A stretch of 64,000 nucleotides of DNA from Psychrobacter sp. NG25 (lineage in GTDB: Bacteria > Pseudomonadota > Gammaproteobacteria > Pseudomonadales > Moraxellaceae). A program made the position numbers and the translations under genes. The stretch lies in the NCBI RefSeq assembly GCF_015234355.1, contig NZ_JADGMV010000001.1:186001-250000 (forward strand), in the 5' to 3' direction. Below, piece after piece: positions 55,625 to 64,000 of this stretch (its first letter is position 1; each line of letters starts with the position of its first letter). The notes beneath the pieces are model-generated. The model searched no databases. It was not told the DNA's origin and worked only from the letters and a program-made list of their open reading frames with translations.

Positions 55625-56235
55625 GAATGGCTACCTTTGATTGCTACTTTTAATGACTGATGAGGAAAACCTAGACCGGCTTTCTTGTATCCAAATTATT
55701 TGAAAATGACTGTCTCATACAAAGTTTTATAACGTAAAGACTCTATATAACGGCTTTTATTTTATCTCTTGATAAAAAATATCAACCAATAATTGTCTTA
55801 TTGATTGATTTTGAGCGATGACTCATTTAAATAGTCAAGCGTCCCGTCTATACGTTATTATTCTAGTATACCTCTGTGCTGATACTCTTGATAAGAGTAA
55901 GTAGCATAATGGCTAATTTCTATAACAATAACTTTTGGATAATAATGGTTGTTCAAAGAAAGCCCACTATAGCTTGATGACTGGTTTTACCATAGTAAAA
56001 ATGTGACTCAGTCAATAATATACAACAGTAAGCAAATATTAAGAAAGCTAAGGTAAAATTTAGAGAAGCAGCTATAGTAGATATTTTATAATCAAAGATT
56101 GGCTTAAATGTACAGCCTTAACGCTCGCTCCAACCAGTCAAAATCTTTGGCAATTTCAGTTAAAGTAGAGCGCCAAAGGATAATATAGCCATACTCAATA
56201 ATAATATCTAACGATAAATTTGAGAGAGTCAAAAC
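55625..56235. other. Intergenic region upstream of the DsbD-alpha gene
   Basis: 610 AT-rich bases. Contains a short piece of the dispersed repeat (55664-55697). GAATGGCTACCTTTG at 55625 and ATGAATGGCTACC at 54901 are the same upstream sequence of the two Dsb genes, so the duplication included the ribosome-site region. No gene. Confidence 0.4.
55664..55697 (+). repeat. Partial dispersed extragenic repeat, copy C
   Basis: ACCGGCTTTCTTGTATCCAA then ATTATTTGAA matches the right part of copy A (GGTTTCCTTGTATCGAAATTATTTGAA). Confidence 0.45.
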
Positions 56236-57336
56236 TTAAAGAAGTGGCGTAGAGTCGCTACTATCTGGCATTATGCCTTGCAATAGCAGAACATCTAAAT
56301 GCTGTTGTTGCAGTTTTTTGTCGAAATCATTTACTTCTGCAATTAACATTCTTTCGATGCGCTTATCACTGGCAAACACACTTAATCGCGCACAGATAAC
56401 CGCCAGTTGATAGATACGTTTTTTACAATATCCATCCAACCCTTGCAGCAGCCTGACCATATGCGGGGTCTCGAGACTGGCATAATCATAATCTGCAACG
56501 ACCTGCTGACCGAGTGCTGTAACACCGTAGCTGATAGACAAATGAGCACAGAAATAACAGCTAAATAAGTAACCAACGACATGCCCAATATAATAGCCGC
56601 GGTCGTAGGTAAAGCTACTCACACCAAAGTGGCCAAGCACATAGCTATTAAGACTGCCTTGATCACGAATAGGTTTACCATATTTTAGCTTACCTACAGT
56701 TGCAAAACATAACGGGTTGCGACCATCTTGGGTAGTCAGCTGCCACCCTGCTGGTTGTTGGGCTGGCATATGACGGATAATATCGGCGATGATATCATCA
56801 ACCACATGTAACTGCTGCCAAAGACGCTCTAACCCATCCGTATCCATCAGACCACGCTTATCAAGCTGTTGAGCGAGTAAATACTGCTGATGCTCTGCAA
56901 ACTGTAGCTTGAGCGTTTGTACCAGATAAGTCGGACGTGTGCTGGCAGAAGCCATATATAGCAGTCGGGTACGCTCGTGCTGAGCCTGATAGAGCGCCAC
57001 TCGTTGTTCAGCGATATTATTCTGGCTGTCAGCAGGTTTTTGCGTCGTCGAATGGCTATGAGCAAGTCCAGTAGATGAAGCTTTAGACGTTACTTCTGTC
57101 TCTGACCCTTCAGCTGCCATTTCTTCTGAATTTGGTAACGTAAACAGCGCTAGTAATGTTGCCTTATCAAGTGGCTCGACTATGTTGTCTTGTTCCGTAC
57201 TTTCTACCAGGCATGGGTTATCCTCAACCTTGTCCGTAGCGTTACTTGTACTTATATTGCTTTGTTTTTTAGCAGAGGCAGCAGAGCCTTTTTGGTTATT
57301 GGCTTGTGCACTTGGCTTTGCGGTCGGTTCAGTCAT
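56236..57336 (-). CDS. Conserved-looking protein of unknown function
   Basis: 366 residues, no recognised family. First 125 residues are low-complexity (Ala, Ser, Gln, Thr, Asn, Glu). The rest looks folded: VALYQAQHERTRLLYMASAST, LVQTLKLQFAEHQQYLLAQQLDKRGL, LCFATVGKLKYGKPIRDQGSLNSYVLGHFG, an aromatic segment YYIGHVVGYLFSCYFCAHLSISYG that may be membrane-associated or a helix with CxxC, and a C-terminal helix pair rich in Arg and Gln. No signal peptide. The open frame is intact with normal codon usage. Placed between the DsbD-alpha gene and an AraC gene, neither of which suggests a role. Confidence 0.7.
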   Translation of the reverse strand: MTEPTAKPSAQANNQKGSAASAKKQSNISTSNATDKVEDNPCLVESTEQDNIVEPLDKATLLALFTLPNSEEMAAEGSETEVTSKASSTGLAHSHSTTQKPADSQNNIAEQRVALYQAQHERTRLLYMASASTRPTYLVQTLKLQFAEHQQYLLAQQLDKRGLMDTDGLERLWQQLHVVDDIIADIIRHMPAQQPAGWQLTTQDGRNPLCFATVGKLKYGKPIRDQGSLNSYVLGHFGVSSFTYDRGYYIGHVVGYLFSCYFCAHLSISYGVTALGQQVVADYDYASLETPHMVRLLQGLDGYCKKRIYQLAVICARLSVFASDKRIERMLIAEVNDFDKKLQQQHLDVLLLQGIMPDSSDSTPLL

Positions 57337-57557
57337 AACATACCATCAGCAGCAAAAATAAACATCATCTAGACCATACGATATTCCTGCCATACAGTGA
57401 AATATCATACGCTAAAAATAAGCACGTACGCCTAGATAATTCATTACTCCATAGTACCTGAACATGAGCACATTGTCAGCCATACATCGTCAAAACATCA
57501 GGCGTAACAGTCAGATAAAAATTCTCTATCGACATCTCATTCATCATGGTTAAACAT

Positions 57558-57600
57558 AAAAAAAGCGCTAAAGGCACAGTGGTGCCCTTAACGCTTTTAA
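57558..57600 (-). terminator. Terminator after the AraC gene
   Basis: AAAAGCGTTAAGGGCACC / GTGCCTTTAGCGCTTTT hairpin (minus strand) followed by a T run; 25 bases after the gene stop. Confidence 0.85.
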
Positions 57601-57625
57601 CAAAAATGAGTACAGTGATCGCAAG

Positions 57626-58561
57626 CTAAGCCAGTATTCTTTTTTGATATTGCTGACGATACACTTTAGGGGACACCCCATAAACGCGCTTGAATGCCTG
57701 GCTAAAGGTCGAGTCTGACGCATAGCCAACCAGTGAACTGATACGGCTGATGCTGTTTTGCTGTAAGCGCAAATAGCGTGCCGCCAAGCGCAGGCGATAA
57801 TCGATCAGATAGGTCAACGGCGGCATCCCAACTGTATCTTTGAAACGTTGTGCAAAGCTTGAGCGTGACATACCCGCTACTTCGGCGAGATTATGAATCG
57901 TCCAACTTTGGCTTGGGTCTTCATGCATCGCGGCCAATGCTTTGGTCAGAAATGGATCTTTCATTGCCTTGAGCCAGTTTTCTGTGGCCTCAGGTAGGCT
58001 TTCAATATACACACGTAAGCACTCAATCATCATAATACTTGCCCAATGATTGATAACCGCAGTCTTGCCCATGCGTTCACTCTCAGCTTCTAGTGTTAAG
58101 AGCTTAATCTCGACATCTATGACTTCGAACCTACCATCGGCTGCATCATTAATTTCAGGCAAAATGGGAGGCAGTACAGATAATAAGGGACGGATCATTT
58201 CTTTATCGTATTTGCATTCAATCAATATCAAAGATGAATTGGGATCACCGTTACCATTGATTTCAAGCGTATTACTTTTACAATTAGGTAGTAAATCATC
58301 CAACGATTCTGCAGCATCACCATGATGGTTCAACGCGTAGCTGACATGCTTATGCGCATTAGGAATCATAATCATATCACCAGCATGTGCCTGCCGCAGA
58401 CCATTACCAACGTCAATGCAAAAACTACCAGACATGACCAAATAAAATAAAATCGTATCTTGCCGAGTGATTGAGTAAGACCAATTACCAGTACCATTCA
58501 GGCGATAATATTTGGTTTCGAACAAATGCACATTTTGTAACAGTACACTCAATGCATCCAT
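57626..58561 (-). CDS. AraC family transcriptional regulator
   Basis: 311 residues. N-terminal cupin-type sensor domain (about 15-180: SGSFCIDVGNGLRQAHAGDMIMIPNAHKHVSYAL), then the double helix-turn-helix AraC domain (about 205-305): WTIHNLAEVAGMSRSSFAQRFKDTVGMPPLTYLIDYRLRLAARYL and SISRISSLVGYASDSTFSQAFKRVYGVSPKVYRQQ. The ligand and target are unknown. It is a lone regulator with its own terminator; the neighbouring unknown gene is a possible target but no evidence links them. Confidence 0.9.
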   Translation of the reverse strand: MDALSVLLQNVHLFETKYYRLNGTGNWSYSITRQDTILFYLVMSGSFCIDVGNGLRQAHAGDMIMIPNAHKHVSYALNHHGDAAESLDDLLPNCKSNTLEINGNGDPNSSLILIECKYDKEMIRPLLSVLPPILPEINDAADGRFEVIDVEIKLLTLEAESERMGKTAVINHWASIMMIECLRVYIESLPEATENWLKAMKDPFLTKALAAMHEDPSQSWTIHNLAEVAGMSRSSFAQRFKDTVGMPPLTYLIDYRLRLAARYLRLQQNSISRISSLVGYASDSTFSQAFKRVYGVSPKVYRQQYQKRILA

Positions 58562-58848
58562 CAGTTACCCCTTCTATAATATAAAATCAGTCGCATCGTA
58601 TATAACAGCTGTCTTTAAAACCTTATCATAATGCACAACTTAAAAACTTATCTTTATTGGCTTATATAAGAGCCATTAAGGAATAATAAAAAAGGCACAG
58701 AGACAGGTCGCTTATACAGAAGACTTGTTATTAAAACAAATTCTATAGACGCAAAAAATTGCCAAAAGAGGCATAGGCTAATTATTTATATGGGGTTTAT
58801 AAAAAGGTAGAACTTGAAATACTAAAGAAGAGTAATGCAGAAAAAAAT
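58562..58848. other. Region downstream of the tRNA genes
   Basis: Just under 300 AT-rich bases with the AraC gene promoter region. A weak TGCC-TCTTTT-GGCA hairpin followed by ATTTTTT (minus strand, 58753-58776) and a T run directly after the tRNA-His CCA may end the tRNA transcript. Confidence 0.35.
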
Positions 58849-58924
58849 TGGGGCGACTGATGGGACTCGAACCCACGACAACCGAGATCACAACCCGGGG
58901 CTCTACCAACTGAGCTACAACCGC
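58849..58924 (-). tRNA. tRNA-His (GTG)
   Basis: Cloverleaf folds on the minus strand with acceptor GCGGTTG / CAGTCGC, D arm AGCTCAGTTGG, anticodon loop TTGTGAT (GTG), T arm GGGTTCGAGTCCC and encoded CCA. A G precedes the first acceptor base (58925) and C is the discriminator, the histidine identity pair. Confidence 0.97.
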
Positions 58925-58963
58925 CATAACTATTGCCTGATGAGGCAAAATTTTCAGGCTAAA

Positions 58964-59040
58964 TGGTGCGCCTGGCAGGATTCGAACCTGCGGCCACCTC
59001 CTTAGAAGGGAGATGCTCTATCCAGCTGAGCTACAGGCGC
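58964..59040 (-). tRNA. tRNA-Arg (TCT)
   Basis: Acceptor GCGCCTG / CAGGCGC, anticodon loop CTTCTAA (TCT), T arm with GGTTCGAATCC, encoded CCA. Reads AGA. 39 bases before the tRNA-His gene. Confidence 0.97.
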
Positions 59041-59136
59041 TCTTAGAGGACTTTTATACATTAAAGTCAGTTCTAAATATACCAGAAACTAAACCATTAT
59101 ACATAAAAAAAAGCCTGTAAGGCTCTTAAAAATAGA

Positions 59137-59213
<77 letters not shown>

Positions 59214-59301
59214 AAAATTTCTATTATCACGATAGTTTGTTGCTTAACTTGTTATCAGAAATACTGCTAACTCGTTAATGTTCCTCGCTATCGAGGTGCA
59301 C

Positions 59302-59330
59302 ATATTAAGCGGAAACGGTGGTAGTGTCAA
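59302..59330 (-). promoter_or_regulatory. Strong sigma-70 promoter of the tRNA operon
   Basis: Minus strand TTGACA, 17-base spacer, TAATAT, ideal -35 and spacing; transcription would start near 59295, about 80 bases before tRNA-Pro. Confidence 0.8.
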
Positions 59331-59424
59331 CACTTATTTTTGATTAATTTAAAAAATTTCTAAATTATTTCAAAAACACCTACTTTTCATCAAAACAGCT
59401 TAAACAAAAAGTCTTTCCTACGAC

Positions 59425-59446
59425 GGCGCTAACCATCGATAGCGCC
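59425..59446. terminator. Hairpin directly after the mcrC-like gene
   Basis: GGCGCTA-ACCATCGA-TAGCGCC, seven-base perfect arms, starting one base after the stop codon. No immediate T run, so it may be a weak terminator or a stability hairpin. Confidence 0.5.
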
Positions 59447-59447
59447 A

Positions 59448-60971
59448 TTATACTCGATTCAAGGCCGAACACAAGCGCTCGTTTATCGTTCCAGTAAAGA
59501 CATTAAATGGCATGATCCATAACTGAGCAGAATTCATATTATTATCAATATCTTGATCATTCAGAGACCGTTGACTAAGTGCTATCGGTTGTCTCTCATC
59601 ACCTTGTACAGGATAGACCAACCAGACCTGATCTGCTTGGTAAGCCTGCGCATAACTGGTCAATTGATAAGCGTCACTGGCACTAATGCTCGCTGCGTGG
59701 GATAAATGCTTCCATTTAATATCGATGACATGACTATAGCTACCTGACGGGCTAATGTGAGAAGCTGCTCCTGTATTGTCCTGACCTTGGTGGGTATGGG
59801 TATCGGCATGAGTATCAGTATCAATCGCTGTCTTATATATAAGTAAATCAGGTCGTATGGACAAGCAGGCCTGCCCTTTTGTATCACTCAGCCAGACGCT
59901 TTGCGCTTGATATAGTGGTCTATAATTCGGACTTACTTGGCTAAACATTGAGGCGACACGCTGACTGACCCATTGCTCAAAGGCTTGATTCATGTCAATC
60001 AATAGGCACAATCGTGGTGATACTTGTTTATGTTTGGATGCTTTATTGGGATCAATCATGTGACCCGTTTCGGTATTTGACTGTTGCAATAACCAATAAG
60101 CCAAGTCCACCAGCTGCTGCATCGTCTGTAATTTTTGCATGTGAAGTGGCAGCACTGCTAGTTGTTGCTTTGCCTGATGATACATCGAGTCGAGCCGTTG
60201 CATCTCATGTTGGCTGAGCACAGGTATTGGTTGCCACGCTTGCAAAGATTTAGGTGCCATTGATTGACTTACTAGTGGACTTAATAGCACCAAAGCACTT
60301 TTAATCAATCGATTACCTAGCATGTCTTGACTCAGCACACTGCTCTCACAGACGAACTTATGCGGCTGCATGCTGTTATGGCGCAGCTGCTCTTTGATGA
60401 GTAGTCGACCTTGTAGCGATGCTTGGTTGTGAGTTTGCGACTGATAATGCTTGGTCGGTTGGTGCTGTGTCAATCGCTGCAAAAACTGCGTGACCAGCCA
60501 ATCTGATAAAGGCAATGCGGCTATCGGTAGTGACGTAAGCTGAGTACTGATCTGGCCTAAATTTTTTGTATGAGGCAGTTTATTGCGGGTTCGATCACTA
60601 TTACCAATCAAATCAGACATCATGCCTTGCACCCATTGACGGGTTTGTGCGAGATTGCTGTCTTGAATAGACGGATTAAGCTTTGGCAATATCTCGAGTA
60701 CCATACCACTAGGCAGGAGAATGATACCGATATAGTGCCCGACTTTCAGCTGCCACTGCCCTTGCTGACGTTTGATGCTGAACACCGAGAATTCTTGTGC
60801 CATCAGCCAGTGAAAATCAGCTATCTGTAAGAAACTATCAGCCGTTAGGCGCTGATGCTCAAATACAGTGATAACATTAGCATTAGGCGCTCCAATACTC
60901 CTACAATTAATACTATTGCTTGTGATGCTCTGATTTCTTCCATTGCTATTTATCAATTTCTGAAAACCCAA
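59448..60971 (-). CDS. McrC-like nuclease subunit of a McrBC-type restriction system
   Basis: 507 residues of the McrC family, whose PD-(D/E)xK nuclease cuts DNA when driven by McrB, restricting modified DNA. Seen: ITVFEHQRL and FSIKRQQGQWQLKVGHYIGIILLPSGMVLEILPK (N-terminal McrC fold), then the catalytic core with SIRPDLLIY and VIDIKWKHL (D-x-K near residue 415). The only starts are TTG codons; TTG at 60971 abuts the stop of the upstream gene. Polar insert DTHADTHTHQG separates the core motifs. Partner is the gene upstream. Restriction activity is inferred. Confidence 0.88.
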   Translation of the reverse strand: MGFQKLINSNGRNQSITSNSINCRSIGAPNANVITVFEHQRLTADSFLQIADFHWLMAQEFSVFSIKRQQGQWQLKVGHYIGIILLPSGMVLEILPKLNPSIQDSNLAQTRQWVQGMMSDLIGNSDRTRNKLPHTKNLGQISTQLTSLPIAALPLSDWLVTQFLQRLTQHQPTKHYQSQTHNQASLQGRLLIKEQLRHNSMQPHKFVCESSVLSQDMLGNRLIKSALVLLSPLVSQSMAPKSLQAWQPIPVLSQHEMQRLDSMYHQAKQQLAVLPLHMQKLQTMQQLVDLAYWLLQQSNTETGHMIDPNKASKHKQVSPRLCLLIDMNQAFEQWVSQRVASMFSQVSPNYRPLYQAQSVWLSDTKGQACLSIRPDLLIYKTAIDTDTHADTHTHQGQDNTGAASHISPSGSYSHVIDIKWKHLSHAASISASDAYQLTSYAQAYQADQVWLVYPVQGDERQPIALSQRSLNDQDIDNNMNSAQLWIMPFNVFTGTINERLCSALNRV

Positions 60972-62465
60972 TTAATATAAACGCTGGAAAACGGCAGGTT
61001 TTATAAACTCGCCTATCTTGGCAATAAGGTCGCTATTAATTCTATAGCTACCTGTATTGACTGACTGATCGAGAAATAAGTTATGCCCTGAAAACATCTT
61101 ATTTTGTGCAGCTAGACTATTTTGATTGGCGACCTGAGCATTTGACTCGTTTGTCATCAGTGCTTGGCCATCTTGAATAAACTGTGTGCTTATTGGCTGC
61201 TGCTCATCTTTAAAAATATATTGCAGCATAGTAATTTGTCCGCCCGTTGCTTGCGCCAATTGCGGAATAATTTGTTCGACTAGTACGCCTTGTAGCTGCT
61301 CAAGGGTCGTCACTGAAAATAAGAACGCATGACCCAATTGCGCATCCGCCCCTAACGTCTGAATAATGCGATGATTTAAACCTGTTAATAGTCTGGCCAA
61401 GTCTATGGTATCGGCTTCATTATGTTCTGCTGTATCAAGCGTTTCTGAGCTTTTACTAAGACTGATAATCGGTAATAGCTCAGGCTGTGGTGGACAGTCA
61501 ATAAAACGAAAGCGACGACGTAGCGCCATGTCTAGTGGTGCTAAAGAGTGGTCTTGGGTATTCATGGTCGCATAAATATCGACATTGTCAGGGACACTAA
61601 AAGTACGTCCAGAATAAGCCAGATTCACCGTCATGGCATTTGCCATACCCGTGCGTTTATCGGGTTCGATTAGACTGAGTAGTTCGCCAAATACTCGTGA
61701 CACGTTGGCACGGTTGATTTCATCAATCAGCATGGCATAACGCTGTTTGGGATTATTTGCCGCGCGTTGACATAGCTTTAAAAATGCCCCATCTTGAATC
61801 GTATAACTCATTTGAGATGGACTGTTGTTAGCATTATTTGACTGACCAGAAGCCACCATCACAGGACGAATGCCTTCAACGAACTCTTCATAACCATAAG
61901 CCTGATGAAAACTTACCATGCTAAAACGCTGCTGACTGAAAGCTTGGTTTTGACTGGTGCCATTGTCGCGCTTTGCCTGCTGAAACTCTTCTAATTGCTG
62001 CGATAAACCCGTTAATAACTCCCTACTCTCTGGTAATAAATACCATGCGCCACTGTTGTCTTTATCAAAGTAAGCTTGGCCAGCACGATTTTTATAACTT
62101 ACGGTGTCTGAGCTAGTAGGAGTATGCATTTGCAGCACAGACCAAGCCGTACTGTTTAAGTGTTTCTCTCGCTCATTCTGCGATGCCTTGGCGACAAAAA
62201 ACTCATGACTGACAATTTCAGGCACCTTGACCAAGTCTTGATTTTTGGATTGCAAATCTAAGAATATTAGACAGACGACATCTCGCCAGCTGAGCGCTTG
62301 TAACAGCTGTACTAATAAATCATTAGGATTGGCTCGAGGTAGGTAGTCTGTATATTGCTTAGCAATTTGTAGCAATCGATAGGTTTTACCCGTACCAGCA
62401 ACACCTGTATAAATAATATTGATTGGCTTATGAGTTGATGTGTCGGGCATAGCGTTATCCAGCAT
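60972..62465 (-). CDS. McrB-like AAA+ GTPase without the N-terminal DNA-binding domain
   Basis: 497 residues. Walker A GVAGTGKT at 21-28 comes almost at the N-terminus, so the DNA-recognition domain of E. coli McrB (about 160 residues before the AAA) is absent. Family signatures: MVSFHQAYGYEEFVEGIRPVM, Walker B MLIDEINRANVSRVFGELLSLIE, MNTQDHSLAPLDMALRRRFRFID (sensor and Arg finger). C-terminal part LARLLTGLNHRIIQTLGADAQLGHAFLF fits McrB. A start at 62450 (M6) has a slightly better GGAT site. Specificity must lie in McrC or in the large insert at about 80-185. Directly followed by mcrC. Confidence 0.9.
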   Translation of the reverse strand: MLDNAMPDTSTHKPINIIYTGVAGTGKTYRLLQIAKQYTDYLPRANPNDLLVQLLQALSWRDVVCLIFLDLQSKNQDLVKVPEIVSHEFFVAKASQNEREKHLNSTAWSVLQMHTPTSSDTVSYKNRAGQAYFDKDNSGAWYLLPESRELLTGLSQQLEEFQQAKRDNGTSQNQAFSQQRFSMVSFHQAYGYEEFVEGIRPVMVASGQSNNANNSPSQMSYTIQDGAFLKLCQRAANNPKQRYAMLIDEINRANVSRVFGELLSLIEPDKRTGMANAMTVNLAYSGRTFSVPDNVDIYATMNTQDHSLAPLDMALRRRFRFIDCPPQPELLPIISLSKSSETLDTAEHNEADTIDLARLLTGLNHRIIQTLGADAQLGHAFLFSVTTLEQLQGVLVEQIIPQLAQATGGQITMLQYIFKDEQQPISTQFIQDGQALMTNESNAQVANQNSLAAQNKMFSGHNLFLDQSVNTGSYRINSDLIAKIGEFIKPAVFQRLY

Positions 62466-62776
62466 ATAAGGGGTACGTGAGAAAAATAAATAAAGTACGC
62501 TAAAACGGTGTCATTATAGCGTGACGCTTCACATGCCATCTAGCAGCATTATTTACAACAACACTGCTGCTAGCCAAACTATTTCTAGTGTCCAAAATAT
62601 CTCCATATCAGTGTTGTTTTATAAGCGCATCAGTTCATTCTAATAATGGTCGGACATCAGCAGTTAATGTAACATAGTGATATAGCGGCTTACATAATAC
62701 TCTGTATTTTTCCGCTATGATGATACACGCTAATACTCAAAATCTCATTCAACGCATCTAAGTTAAGGAATTTTGT
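62466..62776. other. Divergent intergenic region mcrBC-DUF4442
   Basis: 310 bases with the promoters of both transcription units; TAAGGAATTTTGT is the ribosome site of the right-hand gene. No operator recognised. Confidence 0.4.
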
Positions 62777-63505
62777 ATGTCAGGTTTATTAAAAAAACTC
62801 CCCACCAAGCTGACCAATAAATTGCCAGCTAAAATATCTGACAACACAAGATTGCCAGTCGACAAGCCAACCAGCACACTCAAGCCAATCAGCAACCAAT
62901 TCACCAAACTGTTATCAGTGACTAAATACTTGCCTGCCGGTGCACGATCGAGCATCTTGTCCAAAGCCTTTGGCAAAGTCGTGCCATATGTCGGCACGAC
63001 AGGCGTCTATTATGAAACGGTCAATCCCAATCAGGTGGTTGTCAGTTTAAATAACACCAAGTCTGTACAGAATCACATTGGTTCCATTCATGCAGTGGCC
63101 ATTACCTTATTGGCTGAAACGGCCACTGGATTTATCTTGGGTTTAAACCTGCCCTCTGACCGCGTGCTATTAATTAAGTCTTATTCGGTTAACTTTTATC
63201 GCCCCATTAAAAAAGGTCAAATTGCTGCGGTAGCCAGTTTATCTGATGAGCAGCGCTTAGATATCTTAAATACGCCAAAAGGTGAAATGGTTATACCTTG
63301 CGTGATTCATGACCGTGAGTCTGACAGCAACCGTGACCCAATCGTGGTTGAGATGACATGGGCTTGGATACCCAAATCTGAGCTAGAGGCACGTCGTCAA
63401 GGCAAAGCGAATGAAAAAGCTGCAGCAGTTGCTACAGAGTCTCCGGCAGAAACAGACACTGAGCAAAGCAGTCAACCCGTGGTAAATGACGAAGCTGCTA
63501 AATAG
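62777..63505 (+). CDS. DUF4442 hotdog-fold protein (putative thioesterase-like)
   Basis: 242 residues. A basic polar start (LLKKLPTKLTNKLPAKIS) is followed by the DUF4442 domain (about 75-205): VPYVGTTGVYYETVNPNQVVVSLNNTKSVQNHIGSIHAVAITLLAETATGFILGLNLP, then VLLIKSYSVNFYRPIKKGQIAAVASL. The NHIGSIHAVA stretch with its His and Gly is the hotdog active-site region. The last 35 residues are an acidic Ala/Glu/Ser/Thr tail. Family members are taken to act on acyl-CoA thioesters; substrate unknown. It stands alone. Confidence 0.85.
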   Translation: MSGLLKKLPTKLTNKLPAKISDNTRLPVDKPTSTLKPISNQFTKLLSVTKYLPAGARSSILSKAFGKVVPYVGTTGVYYETVNPNQVVVSLNNTKSVQNHIGSIHAVAITLLAETATGFILGLNLPSDRVLLIKSYSVNFYRPIKKGQIAAVASLSDEQRLDILNTPKGEMVIPCVIHDRESDSNRDPIVVEMTWAWIPKSELEARRQGKANEKAAAVATESPAETDTEQSSQPVVNDEAAK

Positions 63506-64000
63506 CCAATAGTGCATCCCGACTCAATTAAATATGATGCGCTGTACACTTTTTATATCTGTATAGCGCATCGTTTTAATAGTTGATTGAAGTTAGCACT
63601 TATATAACTAGCAACAATATTCTCTACTTAGATCCTCTAACGTCTTATCTGCTTCTAGAACATTCTGTAGCCCATATCGAATACCCACTGAAGCCTTCTG
63701 ACATGTACACCCTTCTAACCCCTACTCAACAGTATTACGGCACATAGCCCGTCGCAACGTATGATTCATAAGTACCACTTCTATATATATCACTGCTATA
63801 TACGCCCCTACTATAGATGCCACTGTACATATTGTCGTATGCCTTGATAAAGTTGATGATAAAAGACACGGGTTGCTTAAATCGTTAAACTGGGTAAAGA
63901 TTGTCTGTAAGCGCGCATGAGTTTGTTATAATAACATTTTGTTTTTCGTGAGTAGCAAGGCTCCGACTTTGGATGCTCCCTATCTTGTCTTTATCATCAT
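63506..64000. other. Right end of the window without a gene
   Basis: Apart from the terminator at 63536-63577 the segment is AT-rich spacer. TTATAATAA at 63930-63938 is a possible -10 for a gene beyond the window. No ribosome site or long frame. Confidence 0.4.
63536..63577 (+). terminator. Terminator after the DUF4442 gene
   Basis: GATGCGCT-TACA and TGTA-AGCGCATC arms with a short AT-rich loop, one unpaired base on each side, then GTTTT. Confidence 0.8.

Overview
The window is a chromosomal stretch of a gammaproteobacterium of the Moraxellaceae, most likely Psychrobacter. The grounds are AT-rich sequence, a Pseudomonadales-type gene set (yggS-pilT-pilU, fur-bamE-rnfH, engB beside cytochromes c4/c5, an Azotobacter-type 7Fe ferredoxin FdxA, very long RNase E and MutS), and very Asn/Gln/Ser/Asp-rich linkers. 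The genus is an inference from gene content; no 16S gene is present.

Layout. 1-12.7 kb: pdxB (cut by the window edge), an AI-2E family permease, nadE, a CNNM/CBS membrane protein, yggS, the retraction ATPases pilT and pilU, fur with a Fur box, bamE, rnfH and a divergent sodium-symporter-like membrane protein. 13-23.9 kb: cytochromes c4 and c5-like, engB, a HAD phosphatase with rluC, a 1.1-kb gap, RNase E, and a DUF808 protein. 24-31.6 kb: a lipoprotein-type DsbC, hom, a thiolase, two YsnF/DUF2382 stress-type proteins and a small lipoprotein, peppered with three 170-bp miniature elements. 31.6-38.6 kb: secA, mutS and fdxA.

38.7-49.7 kb is a type IV pilus locus on the minus strand. The operon fimT-pilV-pilW-pilX-pilY1-(minor pilin)-pilE encodes the priming/adhesin complex. 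It is followed by a major-type pilin, a beta-lactamase-fold serine hydrolase and a second pilin. Both pilin genes have a well-spaced sigma-54 -24/-12 element, and the major pilin also has clustered TGACA/TGTCA repeats upstream that could bind PilR. Together with pilT and pilU at 7.5-9.8 kb the window holds fibre subunits, tip adhesin and retraction motors.

50-64 kb: comF, pldA, dsbD, a stand-alone duplicate of the DsbD N-terminal domain, an unrecognised protein, an AraC regulator, a Pro-Arg-His tRNA operon with a near-consensus promoter, a compact McrBC-like restriction pair, and a DUF4442 hotdog protein.

The most unusual features are: (1) a family of exactly 170-bp MITE-like elements, two copies of which (about 90% identical, inverted) bracket the YsnF/lipoprotein block; (2) two sigma-54 pilins flanking a serine hydrolase; (3) the free DsbD-alpha duplicate beside dsbD; (4) a McrB lacking the N-terminal DNA-reading domain, with mcrC abutting it at a TTG start; (5) further dispersed extragenic repeats. 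No rRNA, CRISPR array, prophage or full insertion sequence was seen.
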